Assembly: GCA_023436245.1 (NCBI GenBank)
Contig: JAEZJZ010000115.1
Span: forward strand, 12,681-76,680
DNA: 64,000 nt
Reading direction: 5' to 3'
Origin: Bacillota bacterium
GTDB lineage: Bacteria; Bacillota; UBA994; UBA5500
A program made the translations under genes and the position numbers. Of this stretch, positions 24,955-32,599 are shown in pieces. The notes below the pieces were generated by a model. The model made no database searches and was not told the DNA's origin. It saw only the letters and a list, made by a program, of their open reading frames with translations. Positions within the stretch are counted from its first letter, which is position 1; each line of letters opens with the position of its first letter.

Positions 24955-26672
24955 TACGAACCACCTTCGCCTTGCACCAGCTTGATCAGGCGGAGCAGCA
25001 GCATCTTGGAGTCGGCAGTGACCTCACCTAGCAGCCCCGCTATCTCCTGCGCCACACGCATCTGTTTGTCGATCACTTCCTGAGCTTTCCGCACCGTCTC
25101 TGCTTTGACCGTGGCCAACTCCTCCGCCTGCCGCTGCATGACAGTGATGTCCGTAATCACACCCATGGTTAGCCCAGTGTCATCAGCCAGGTTGAGAATT
25201 GTTTGGGCGGTGATCAGCCTCAGGTGCGGATAGGTGACTACCTTGCCTTGAATCGGTACCCGGGAATCCTGCACCTGACGAAAATCATCGTCCGGAATCA
25301 CAGTGGCCAAAGGCTGACCCTTGACGGCGGCAGCCGAGTGTAGCCAGAGGCGTTCCGCTGCCAGGTTGAACTCTCGAATCTGCAGACTCCGATCCACCAC
25401 GATCAGGGCATTCGGCGTGGACTGGATCACCAAGCTGGCCAGAGACTCAGCCTGCGAGCGCATGAACGGCATGCACATCTCCGGCTCCGCCATGCCGGCC
25501 AGCACTGCCTTAGCCTTCTCGCGACAACTGGTGTAGCCACAAGCGCCACAGTTCAGCTCATCTGCAGCCGAGTGCTTGCCGATACCGCGCAGCACCGCTC
25601 TGATCCGTTCTTCCGGGTAATCCTGCTGCCCCAGCGTGTGCGTCCGGTAGTCCGTGGCAAACAAGCTTGCTGCCGCTGGGACCTGGAAACACTCCTCTAC
25701 AGAAGCTTGTTCGCTCGAGGATGAGCCAGATGCGTACTGCTGCAGGCGCTGTTGGCGCAAAAGTAGGCTCTCAGCACGGGGCATATCCGGTCCGTTCAGG
25801 CACCCGCCATTACAGACGTTGCACTCCACCAGTTCTGTGCGCAATTGCTCATGCCGCAGGCCTTCCAGCAGTTCCCGCAGTTCAGGTGTACCAGCCACGG
25901 CCGCCGCAGTATGTCCCTCAAGTTGCAGATAGTGCAACAGGCCACCATGCAGCGGATAGAGTACGGCCGCCCGAGCATCCAGTTCCAACCAGGGACTCTC
26001 TGGCAGTTGTTCAGGCCGAATTGCGGCCGTCTCCAGCCACTGCGCGAGCTCTGAAGCCAGCAGTACGCCATCGATCAGTCCAGCATACTCCGGTCTGGCT
26101 GCCTCGGCTTTCTTGGCCAAGCACGGTCCGATGAAGACCAACTTGGCCTCGGGGTACAGTTCTTTCAACATGCGGGCGTGCACAATCAGCGGTGAAGGCA
26201 GCGGCGCCAGCTGCGGCACCAGATCTAGGTAATACGTTTCCACCAGATTGACGAATGCGGGGCAAGCGGTCGACAACCAGGGCTTCCCGGTCGCCCCTTG
26301 CAGCAGTTCCTGATAGCCGCGGTTGACAATGGCCGCCCCGGTAGCCGTCTGACTGGCTCCGGCGAATCCAAGCTGCTGCAGAGCGCTGACCATTTGTCCG
26401 GGAGACGCATTGGGCCAAGCGGCGGCCAGCGAAGGGGCCAGACTGACATAGACTGGAGCCGCTCCACGCAGGAGATTGGCCACAGCCGGGAAGTCAGAGA
26501 CCACTTCTTTCGCATGTTGCGGGCAGGCTCGCCAACACTGGCCACAAAGAATGCATCGCTCTTCGTCAACCGTCGCCTGTCCGTCCTTGATCTTGATCGC
26601 CTTCACCGGGCAGACGCGAACGCACTTATAGCAGTTCTTGCAGTTGGCCTGCTTAATGCGGAGCACATTCAT
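24954..26672 (-). CDS. Sensory-type [FeFe] hydrogenase with PAS domain (HydS-like, group C/D)
   Basis: A 572-residue multidomain iron-sulfur protein. In order: two [4Fe-4S] ferredoxin motifs (CKNCYKCVRVCP and CILCGQCWRACP), an [FeFe] hydrogenase large-subunit domain with STACPAFVNLVE, FIGPCLAKKAEA and VCNGGCLNGP as the H-cluster motifs, a CGACGYTSC..C Fes-type cluster domain near residue 380, a PAS domain (VIQSTPNALIVVDRSLQIRE), and a helical tail. Catalytic enzymes have two adjacent Cys in the first motif; here one is Ala, as described for sensory hydrogenases. It probably senses H2 or redox state and signals to the coupled SpoIIE-type phosphatase. Confidence 0.88.
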   Translation of the reverse strand: MNVLRIKQANCKNCYKCVRVCPVKAIKIKDGQATVDEERCILCGQCWRACPQHAKEVVSDFPAVANLLRGAAPVYVSLAPSLAAAWPNASPGQMVSALQQLGFAGASQTATGAAIVNRGYQELLQGATGKPWLSTACPAFVNLVETYYLDLVPQLAPLPSPLIVHARMLKELYPEAKLVFIGPCLAKKAEAARPEYAGLIDGVLLASELAQWLETAAIRPEQLPESPWLELDARAAVLYPLHGGLLHYLQLEGHTAAAVAGTPELRELLEGLRHEQLRTELVECNVCNGGCLNGPDMPRAESLLLRQQRLQQYASGSSSSEQASVEECFQVPAAASLFATDYRTHTLGQQDYPEERIRAVLRGIGKHSAADELNCGACGYTSCREKAKAVLAGMAEPEMCMPFMRSQAESLASLVIQSTPNALIVVDRSLQIREFNLAAERLWLHSAAAVKGQPLATVIPDDDFRQVQDSRVPIQGKVVTYPHLRLITAQTILNLADDTGLTMGVITDITVMQRQAEELATVKAETVRKAQEVIDKQMRVAQEIAGLLGEVTADSKMLLLRLIKLVQGEGGS

Positions 26673-26925
26673 GGGAGCTCACCTCCGGCAGGATGTGGGT
26701 GAGGAAAACCTTCTCCAGGGCTTCATCGGGCTGCACGCCCAGAACCAACTGCTCGCCGATTTGCACAGCAACACCCTGCTGACAGCGATTGAGACAAAAG
26801 CCGGCCTTAAGCTCCACCTTTGATTGCAGCTGATGCTCGGCTATGGCATCCTGCAGCGTCTGCACCACCTGCCACGATCCCTTCAGGTAACAAGAACTAC
26901 CGACACAGACGGTGACCTGCAACAT
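26653..26925 (-). CDS. Small thioredoxin-like [2Fe-2S] ferredoxin domain protein
   Basis: A 90-residue protein with the thioredoxin-like [2Fe-2S] fold of the NuoE C-terminal type: VTVCVGSSCYLKGSWQVVQT supplies the first two cysteines and KAGFCLNRCQQGVAVQIGEQ the second pair. The ATG (MLQVTVCVG) has GGGGAGACGAG upstream; the frame's longer version reads into a repeat and is rejected. It overlaps the start of the sensory hydrogenase by about 20 nt and so is very likely its electron partner. In relatives such proteins are found beside PAS-type hydrogenases. Confidence 0.88.
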   Translation of the reverse strand: MLQVTVCVGSSCYLKGSWQVVQTLQDAIAEHQLQSKVELKAGFCLNRCQQGVAVQIGEQLVLGVQPDEALEKVFLTHILPEVSSHECAPH

Positions 26926-26942
26926 CTCGTCTCCCCACCCCT

Positions 26943-27160
26943 CCCAGCAGTACTCGTAGAGTACTGCGATCTCAATAAAGCGATTGTGCGCATCGGGCGC
27001 CATGCATGTCGCAGCACCGGCAAGCGGTGCTGCACGCTAAAGAAGCACCGGCGCAAGCGCCTCCGGCATGGCGCCCCTACGATGGAACGCTCGGGTCGTA
27101 GGGGTCGCATGTATGCGACCCGCCGCACCGGCATGGCGCCCGCACGCAGGAAACGCGTTC
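26943..27160. repeat. Type A and type C repeats between hydC and the sensory hydrogenase module
   Basis: A type A head and linker (GCAGTACTCGTAGAGTACTGC, then GATCTCAATAAAGC) is truncated into an unrelated palindrome-rich stretch. A full type C unit follows (GGCATGGCGCCCCTACG, core, GTCGTAGGGGTCGCATGTAT, GCGACCCG) and then a partial second type C head. These occupy most of the 304-base gap and would be transcribed within the hyd operon unless the hydC terminator stops it. Confidence 0.75.
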
Positions 27161-27187
27161 CCCGACCGGCCACAACAACCTGATTTG

Positions 27188-27224
27188 GCAAAACTGACCA
27201 AGGCTGCGGGTGCAGCCTTGGTCA
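27188..27224 (-). terminator. Terminator after hydC
   Basis: TGACCAAGGCTGC/GCAGCCTTGGTCA, a 13-bp stem with a 4-nt loop, followed by GTTTTGCC on the minus strand, six bases beyond the hydC stop. It would separate hydC from the sensory hydrogenase module. Confidence 0.88.
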
Positions 27225-27229
27225 TGCGC

Positions 27230-27745
27230 CTATTGATGTTTGGCCAGAATCTCGGGAATCTTGTCGGCCGTCAAGCGACCGTAGACGTGATCGTTGATGG
27301 TCATCACGGGCGCCAGCCCGCAAGCCCCGATGCAGCGAGACACCTCGAGGGTAAAACGGCCATCGGCTGTCGTGTCATTGACCTTGATCCCAAGCTCCTT
27401 CTCAATGGCAGACACGATCTCCGCCGAGCCGCGCACATAGCAGGCTGTACCCAGACAGACCGCAATCCGGTATTTGCCTCTCGGCTTCAGTGAGAAATAG
27501 GAGTAGAAGGTGGTCACACCATAGACTTCGGACACCGGCAGGTTCAACTCCCGAGCCACAAAGCGCTGTACATCTTCCGGCAGATAGCCGAAGATCTCCT
27601 GGGCGCGGTGCAGGACCATGATCAACGAGCCTTCCATGTCGCGGTATTCAGCGATCGCCTGCTTCAACTCGACGTAACGCGGATCCTCTACTGCGTCCTG
27701 GCCACAGTTACAGCAACCGCACTGCTTATTCTCTTCCACCGTCAT
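27230..27745 (-). CDS. hydC: NADH-dependent [FeFe] hydrogenase subunit C (NuoE-like)
   Basis: A 171-residue NuoE/HndA-type subunit. A Cys-rich N-terminus (KQCGCCNCGQDAVED) leads into the helical region (SLIMVLHRAQEIFGYLPEDV) and the [2Fe-2S] thioredoxin-like domain with GVTTFYSYFSLKPRGKYRIA, CLGTACYVRGSAEIV and VSRCIGACGLAPVMTI, giving the four cluster cysteines. It passes electrons between HydB and the rest of the trimeric hydrogenase. It overlaps the hydA 3' end. A GTG two codons later has better ribosome-site spacing than the ATG used here. Confidence 0.94.
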   Translation of the reverse strand: MTVEENKQCGCCNCGQDAVEDPRYVELKQAIAEYRDMEGSLIMVLHRAQEIFGYLPEDVQRFVARELNLPVSEVYGVTTFYSYFSLKPRGKYRIAVCLGTACYVRGSAEIVSAIEKELGIKVNDTTADGRFTLEVSRCIGACGLAPVMTINDHVYGRLTADKIPEILAKHQ

Positions 27746-29480
27746 TACCTCCTACCTCGTACTGGTTGCGGGCTTCAAAATGCGTGTGTAACAGGTGGTG
27801 CGCCTTCTCGCCGTTCGGTTTGCCCAGGAACGAGCGATAGAGCTCCTGCACAGCCGGGTTCTCGTGCGACTTGCGCACCTTCTTCAACATATCCTGTCTG
27901 TACAACGCGGAAGCGCGTTTGGCCTTGATTTCCGGATCCGTGGAAAGTGGCTGACCTCCCCCACCGATACAGCCGCCGGGGCAACCCATGATCTCCACGA
28001 AGTGGTACTGCGCCTCGCCGCTACGGATTGATTCCATCAACTGCTTCGCCTGTCCCAACCCATTGACGATGGCCACGTTGATCTTGTTGCCGCCAATCCT
28101 CACGGTCGCTTCCCGCATGCCGGCGAAACCGCGCACTTGCTGGAACTCGACATCCGGCAACTCCTGCCCGTCGACCAGCTCTTTCACCGTGCGAAGAGCC
28201 GCCTCCATCACGCCGCCGGTCACGCCGAAGATGGTGCCGGCCCCGGTGGACATGCCCATCTGCAAGTCAAACTCGCTTTCCGGCAGATTAGCGAAGTCGA
28301 TACCGGCCTCACGAATCATATTGGCTAGCTCTCGGGTGGTGATCACGGCGTCAACATCCTGATATCCGCTGTCGTTCATCTCGTGGCGCGCTGCCTCACT
28401 CTTCTTGGCGGTGCAGGGCATCACGGAAACGGAACAGATGGTAGCAGGGTCGATGCCTGCCTTTTCAGCGTAATAGGTCTTCACCAGAGCACCGAACATC
28501 TGCTGCGGAGACTTGCAGGTTGAGACGTGCGGCAACAACTCAGGGAAGAAATGCTCACAGTAGCTGACCCAGCCGGGGCTACAGGAAGTGACGAGCGGTA
28601 GATGCTCGTTTCGCTCCAAGCGACCGAGGAACTCGTGACCTTCCTCCATGATGGTCACATCCGCGGCGAACTGGGTGTCAAATACTTTGTCAAATCCGAG
28701 CTTCCGGAGCGCCGTCACCAACTTACCGGTGACCAGCGACCCGGGACGCATGCCGAACTCTTCTCCCAATGCAGCGCGCACTGCCGGGGCCACTTGCACT
28801 ACGGTGTGCACTTCAGCCCGATGCAGAGCAGTCCAGACGCGATCGGTGTCGTCCTTTTCGGCCAGAGCGCCGACCGGACAGACGTTGATGCACTGGCCGC
28901 AGCCCACGCACGGTCCTTCCGCCAACCCACGGTCGAAGGGAGTGGTGACAATGCTCTTCGATCCACGGTTGGCCATGCCGATGGCGGAGACGGCCTGTGT
29001 CTGCTGACAGACGCGCACGCACCGTCCGCAAAGAATGCACTTATTCGGGTCACGGATCACGGAGTGACTGCTCTCATCGAGCGGAATGTCCCGCTTCTCG
29101 CCTTCAAAGCGCACTCGCCGAATTCCTAGCTGCCGGGAGAGATCCTGCAACTCGCACTCGCCGTGACGGCGGCAGACCAAGCAGTCTGCAGGATGGTTCG
29201 CGACCAGGAGCTCCACAATATTCTTGCGCGTACGGCGCACCAAGTCGGAGTTGGTGTGCACCACCATGCCCTCACTCACCGGGTAGACGCAGGAGGCGGG
29301 TAGATTCCGCATACCCTCAACCTGCACCACACAGATCCGGCAGGCTCCCTCCAAGCGCAACTCAGGATGGTAGCAGAGCGTGGGAATATGCACGCCGATC
29401 TTCTGAGCAGCCTCCAGAATAGTAGTGCCGGGTTCGACCTCTACCGGAGTGCCATCTATCGTCAGCTTGACTCGTTCCAT
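27726..29480 (-). CDS. hydA: NADH-dependent [FeFe] hydrogenase catalytic subunit A (HndD-like)
   Basis: A 584-residue catalytic subunit of a multimeric, probably electron-bifurcating, [FeFe] hydrogenase. In order: an N-terminal [2Fe-2S] domain (CYHPELRLEGACRICVVQVE), the NuoG-like His-Cys3 motif (HPADCLVCRRHGECELQ), two [4Fe-4S] motifs (CILCGRCVRVC and CVGCGQCINVCP), then the H-cluster domain with TSCSPGWVSYCEHFFPE, MPCTAKKSEAARHE and EIMGCPGGCIGGGGQP, and the small-subunit-like tail (PAVQELYRSFLGKPNGEKAH). With HydB and HydC it interconverts H2 with NADH and ferredoxin in the cytosol. The ATG has GGAGGTAGGCAA upstream. Confidence 0.96.
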   Translation of the reverse strand: MERVKLTIDGTPVEVEPGTTILEAAQKIGVHIPTLCYHPELRLEGACRICVVQVEGMRNLPASCVYPVSEGMVVHTNSDLVRRTRKNIVELLVANHPADCLVCRRHGECELQDLSRQLGIRRVRFEGEKRDIPLDESSHSVIRDPNKCILCGRCVRVCQQTQAVSAIGMANRGSKSIVTTPFDRGLAEGPCVGCGQCINVCPVGALAEKDDTDRVWTALHRAEVHTVVQVAPAVRAALGEEFGMRPGSLVTGKLVTALRKLGFDKVFDTQFAADVTIMEEGHEFLGRLERNEHLPLVTSCSPGWVSYCEHFFPELLPHVSTCKSPQQMFGALVKTYYAEKAGIDPATICSVSVMPCTAKKSEAARHEMNDSGYQDVDAVITTRELANMIREAGIDFANLPESEFDLQMGMSTGAGTIFGVTGGVMEAALRTVKELVDGQELPDVEFQQVRGFAGMREATVRIGGNKINVAIVNGLGQAKQLMESIRSGEAQYHFVEIMGCPGGCIGGGGQPLSTDPEIKAKRASALYRQDMLKKVRKSHENPAVQELYRSFLGKPNGEKAHHLLHTHFEARNQYEVGGNDGGRE

Positions 29481-29520
29481 TTGCCTACCTCCTTGTATTC
29501 GTCAACCTAGGATTCTGCCG

Positions 29521-29593
29521 TATGGCATCAAGTCTCAGTCCAACTGATTCGGTATGGCTAGGCCCAGTCAATATGGTTTGAGACTTGATGCCT
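29521..29593. repeat. Type D inverted repeat between hydB and hydA
   Basis: GGCATCAAGTCTCAGTCCAA and TGGTTTGAGACTTGATGCC form imperfect 19-bp arms around a 30-base core. The right arm ends a few bases before the hydB stop codon, so it lies inside the hydBA transcript. Confidence 0.75.
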
Positions 29594-29595
29594 AC

Positions 29596-31386
29596 CTAGC
29601 GACTAATTGCCTTGAACGGGCACTTGCTCACACACGCGCCACACTTAATGCACTTGCTCTTATCGATGACATGCGGCTGGCGCAAATCGCCACTGATAGC
29701 GCCGACTGGGCAGACCTTTTTGCAGAGTCCGCAACCCTTGCATTTCTCCGACAACACACTGTAGGACAGTAGGGCCTGGCAAACTCCGGCCGGGCAGCGC
29801 TTTTCCTTGATGTGGGCCTCGTACTCATCCCGGAAGAAGCGCAAGGTGGCCAGCACCGGGTTGGGGGCGGTCTGTCCTAGACCACAGAGAGAAGCCTGGG
29901 AAATGGTCTCAGCCAATTCCTCCAGCAACTCGATGTCGCCCTCTTCTCCCTTACCGGAAGTGATCTTCTCCAGAATCTCCAGCATGCGTTTGGTGCCTTC
30001 ACGGCAGGGAGCGCACTTGCCACAGGACTCGTCCTGCGTGAACTCCAGGAAGAAGCGGGCCACGTCCACCATGCAGGTGTCCTCGTCCATGACGATCAGT
30101 CCGCCCGAACCCATCATCGAGCCAACCGCGATCAGAGAATCGTAGTCTACCGGGGTGTCCAGCAATGCTGCCGGCAGGCACCCGCCGGAAGGTCCACCCG
30201 TCTGGCAAGCCTTGAACTGCTTGCCGCCGGGAATGCCGCCGCCGATGTCATAGATGATCTCGCGCAGGGTGGTGCCCATCGGCACCTCCACCAGACCGGT
30301 GTTGTTGATGTTACCGGCCAAGGCGAACACCTTAGTGCCCTTGCTGCGCTCGGTACCGATCGCGGCGAACTCCTCCGGGCCGTGCTGAATGATTGGTGGA
30401 ATATTAGCAAACGTTTCCACGTTATTGATCAGTGTCGGCTTGCCCCAGAGCCCCTTCACCGCCGGATATGGCGGGCGAGGCCGCGGAGTGCCGCGATGTC
30501 CTTCGATGGAGGTCAGGAGGGCGGTCTCCTCACCACAGACGAACGCGCCAGCACCCAAACGGATACCTACATCGAAGGCGAACTCGCTGCCGAAGATACC
30601 CTCGCCCAGCACCCCTAGCTCACGAGCCTGCTTGATGGCGATGGACAGGCGTTCAACGGCGATCGGGTACTCAGCTCTGACGTAGACATAGCCCTGTGAG
30701 GCCCCAATCGCATAGCCGGCCAAGGCCATGGCTTCAATTACAGAATGTGGGTCTCCCTCCAGCACGCTGCGATCCATGAATGCGCCCGGGTCACCCTCGT
30801 CCGCATTGCAGACGATGTACTTCACCGACTCCGGGACAGCCGCAGCAAACTCCCATTTGCGGCCGGTAGGGAAGCCCCCGCCGCCACGACCGCGCAGGCC
30901 TGAGGCCTTGACCGCAGTGATTACCTCAGCCGGGGTCATGCTGGTCACTGCCTTGGCCAGAGCCTGATAACCGTCTCGCGCAATGTATTCCTCAATGCGC
31001 TCAGGATCGATCGAACCGCAGTTGCGCAGAGCGACCCGATGCTGCTTCTTGTAGAACTCCACATCGTTGAACAGGGCAACCGTATGGTCGTTGCTCGGCT
31101 CATGGAAGAGCAGCCGTTCGACCACCCGCCCCTTAAGCAGATGCTCTGCCACGATCTCCTCTGCGTCTTCCGCGTGCACTTGACAATAGAAGGTGGCATC
31201 CGGGTAGACGATGGCGATCGGACCCATCTTGCAGAAGCCGAAACACCCGGTCTCCACAATCTGTACTTCCTGATCCAGGCCGTGCTTGCGCAGTGCCTCC
31301 TGCATGGCGATTTGGGTTTGCTTACAGCCGGAGGAGGTGCAACCTGTACCTCCACAGACCAGCACGTGGGAACGGACATTCTCCAT
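29596..31386 (-). CDS. hydB: NADH-dependent [FeFe] hydrogenase flavoprotein subunit B (NuoF-like)
   Basis: A 596-residue NuoF/HndC-type subunit. It begins with a [2Fe-2S] thioredoxin-like domain (VLVCGGTGCTSSG, then ETGCFGFCKMGP). The FMN/NADH-binding core follows (LRGRGGGGFPTGRKWEFAAA, CNADEGDPGAFMDRSVLEGD, GAGAFVCGEETALLTSIEG), then the C-terminal [4Fe-4S] domain (ESCGKCAPCREGTKRMLEI) and two ferredoxin-type motifs (CKGCGLCKKVCP and CIKCGACVSKCP). It is the NADH-oxidising module of the complex. The ATG with GGAGGTGCCCGAG is preferred to the TTG five codons earlier. Confidence 0.96.
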   Translation of the reverse strand: MENVRSHVLVCGGTGCTSSGCKQTQIAMQEALRKHGLDQEVQIVETGCFGFCKMGPIAIVYPDATFYCQVHAEDAEEIVAEHLLKGRVVERLLFHEPSNDHTVALFNDVEFYKKQHRVALRNCGSIDPERIEEYIARDGYQALAKAVTSMTPAEVITAVKASGLRGRGGGGFPTGRKWEFAAAVPESVKYIVCNADEGDPGAFMDRSVLEGDPHSVIEAMALAGYAIGASQGYVYVRAEYPIAVERLSIAIKQARELGVLGEGIFGSEFAFDVGIRLGAGAFVCGEETALLTSIEGHRGTPRPRPPYPAVKGLWGKPTLINNVETFANIPPIIQHGPEEFAAIGTERSKGTKVFALAGNINNTGLVEVPMGTTLREIIYDIGGGIPGGKQFKACQTGGPSGGCLPAALLDTPVDYDSLIAVGSMMGSGGLIVMDEDTCMVDVARFFLEFTQDESCGKCAPCREGTKRMLEILEKITSGKGEEGDIELLEELAETISQASLCGLGQTAPNPVLATLRFFRDEYEAHIKEKRCPAGVCQALLSYSVLSEKCKGCGLCKKVCPVGAISGDLRQPHVIDKSKCIKCGACVSKCPFKAISR

Positions 31387-31404
31387 CTCGGGCACCTCCA
31401 ATTC

Positions 31405-31734
31405 TTAGTTGCTGGCAGCGACGGTAGCGAGGTTACGCACGATCTGCCTCACTTGCTCCGGTGTCACCCTGGTAAAAACCTGGTCCGACTGCTCCGGCAA
31501 CAGCACCCTGACTATCGGCAACTGTGCAGCTTCTGCCTCCGCTTGCTCTCCAGCCACGACCAACTGCAAGCCCAGGTTGTTGATTTCGTCCAGCGCTGCT
31601 GACATCACCTGACGGGCGCCGGCCGCAATGCCGACAGTGCCGACACTGACCAACAACCGACCAGCCGGATACCTCACCTGCAACTCCCGGCTCACCCTTG
31701 TGCGGATTTCGTTCAACTGCTCAATCGACAACAT
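31405..31734 (-). CDS. HndB-like thioredoxin-fold subunit lacking all cysteines
   Basis: A 109-residue protein in the hndB position of an hnd/hyd operon. The helix LSIEQLNEIRTRVSRELQVR, the stretch SVGTVGIAAGARQVMSAALD and the C-terminal VTPEQVRQIVRNL follow the HndB family pattern. In usual members TCGIAAGAR and a GCxGxC segment hold a [2Fe-2S] cluster. Here TVGIAAGAR replaces the first and no cysteine occurs anywhere, so no cluster can bind. The ATG is preceded by GGAGGGG at proper spacing. It is the first gene after the Rex-type operators and may have a structural role only. Confidence 0.8.
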   Translation of the reverse strand: MLSIEQLNEIRTRVSRELQVRYPAGRLLVSVGTVGIAAGARQVMSAALDEINNLGLQLVVAGEQAEAEAAQLPIVRVLLPEQSDQVFTRVTPEQVRQIVRNLATVAASN

Positions 31735-31768
31735 GGAAACCCCTCCTCGCAAGTTTTTGCAAAATTAA

Positions 31769-31805
31769 GTTTTGTGAAATTTGTCACTTATTTTGTGAAA
31801 AAAAT
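31769..31805 (-). promoter_or_regulatory. Rex-type operators and promoter region of the hydrogenase operon
   Basis: The plus strand shows TTGTGAAATTTGTCACTT followed by TTATTTTGTGAAAAA, that is, two overlapping matches to the Rex palindrome TTGTGAANNNNTTCACAA. They lie 35 to 70 bases before the first gene of the operon, where the promoter must be. rex itself is the next gene upstream. This fits NADH-responsive repression: high NADH would release Rex and switch the hydrogenase on. Confidence 0.75.
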
Positions 31806-31818
31806 ATCATCTCTCCCT

Positions 31819-31846
31819 AAAAAAAGAGGTCTGATTCCTCAGACCC
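31819..31846 (-). terminator. Terminator of rex
   Basis: GGTCTGA/TCAGACC with a GGAA loop, followed by TCTTTTTTT on the minus strand, lies between the rex stop codon and the hydrogenase promoter. Confidence 0.88.
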
Positions 31847-31934
31847 ATTCTAGCACTCTTGTGAAATTCATGTCAATCACAACATGAAATATTGCATACT
31901 GTATTCCACATGTCTACGACTGGGCTAATCTCAC

Positions 31935-32567
31935 CTAATTGCGTTGCGCCAAGTAATATGACAACGCCAATAACCCAACCGTCAAGTTCTCCTGACGAAC
32001 TTCCACATTGGACGGCACTTCCAGCCGCACCGGGGCGAAGTTCCAAATTGCCTCAACCCCCGCGCGCACCAACTGATCTGCCACCCGCTGGGCAGCCTGA
32101 GCCGGTACGCAGATCACGCCGATATTGATGCCGAGCGATCGGCAGACGTCGGTGATGCGATCCGCTGGCAACACCACCTGCCCCGCCACTGTCTGCCCTA
32201 CAGTTGAGGGATCGGCGTCAAAGATTGCCTCCATGGAAAAGCCGTATGAGTAGAAACCTTCATACCGGGCGAGCGCCTGTCCCAGATGTCCCGCACCGAT
32301 CAGGGCCATGCGATTGGCGCGATTCACGCCCAGAATGTCCATAATCTGCTTGGTCAGCTCGCTGACATCATAGCCAACGCCGCGTCGGCCAAACTCCCCG
32401 AAGTAGGCTAAGTCCTTACGGATCTGCACAGAAGTAATCCCCAACATGCGACCGAGCTCTTCCGAGGAAACCACGTCGACCCCGTTATCATCTAGACGAG
32501 TCAAACAGCGTAGGTAGAGTGGCAATCGCTCGATAGTCGGCCGCGGAATGACAATCATCTTGGCCAT
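31935..32567 (-). CDS. rex: Redox-sensing transcriptional repressor Rex
   Basis: A 210-residue Rex protein. The N-terminal winged helix reads RPTIERLPLYLRCLTRLDDN, SSEELGRMLGITSVQIRKDL and AYFGEFGRRGVGYDVSELTK, which is the canonical DNA-binding region. The Rossmann domain has MALIGAGHLGQALARYEGF and the FDADPSTVG acidic motif for NAD(H). Rex represses fermentative and hydrogenase genes when NADH/NAD+ is low. Rex-like operators lie just downstream, in front of the hydrogenase genes. The ATG is preceded by GGAGGGAGGCAGGCC. Confidence 0.96.
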   Translation of the reverse strand: MAKMIVIPRPTIERLPLYLRCLTRLDDNGVDVVSSEELGRMLGITSVQIRKDLAYFGEFGRRGVGYDVSELTKQIMDILGVNRANRMALIGAGHLGQALARYEGFYSYGFSMEAIFDADPSTVGQTVAGQVVLPADRITDVCRSLGINIGVICVPAQAAQRVADQLVRAGVEAIWNFAPVRLEVPSNVEVRQENLTVGLLALSYYLAQRN

Positions 32568-32599
32568 GGCCTGCCTCCCTCCTCAGACTTCACCGTGCC

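Noticed and set aside
26926..27003. N-terminal extension of the small [2Fe-2S] protein
   Set aside because: The extra 26 codons read through a type A repeat and lack a ribosome site, whereas the internal ATG has GGGGAGACGAG.
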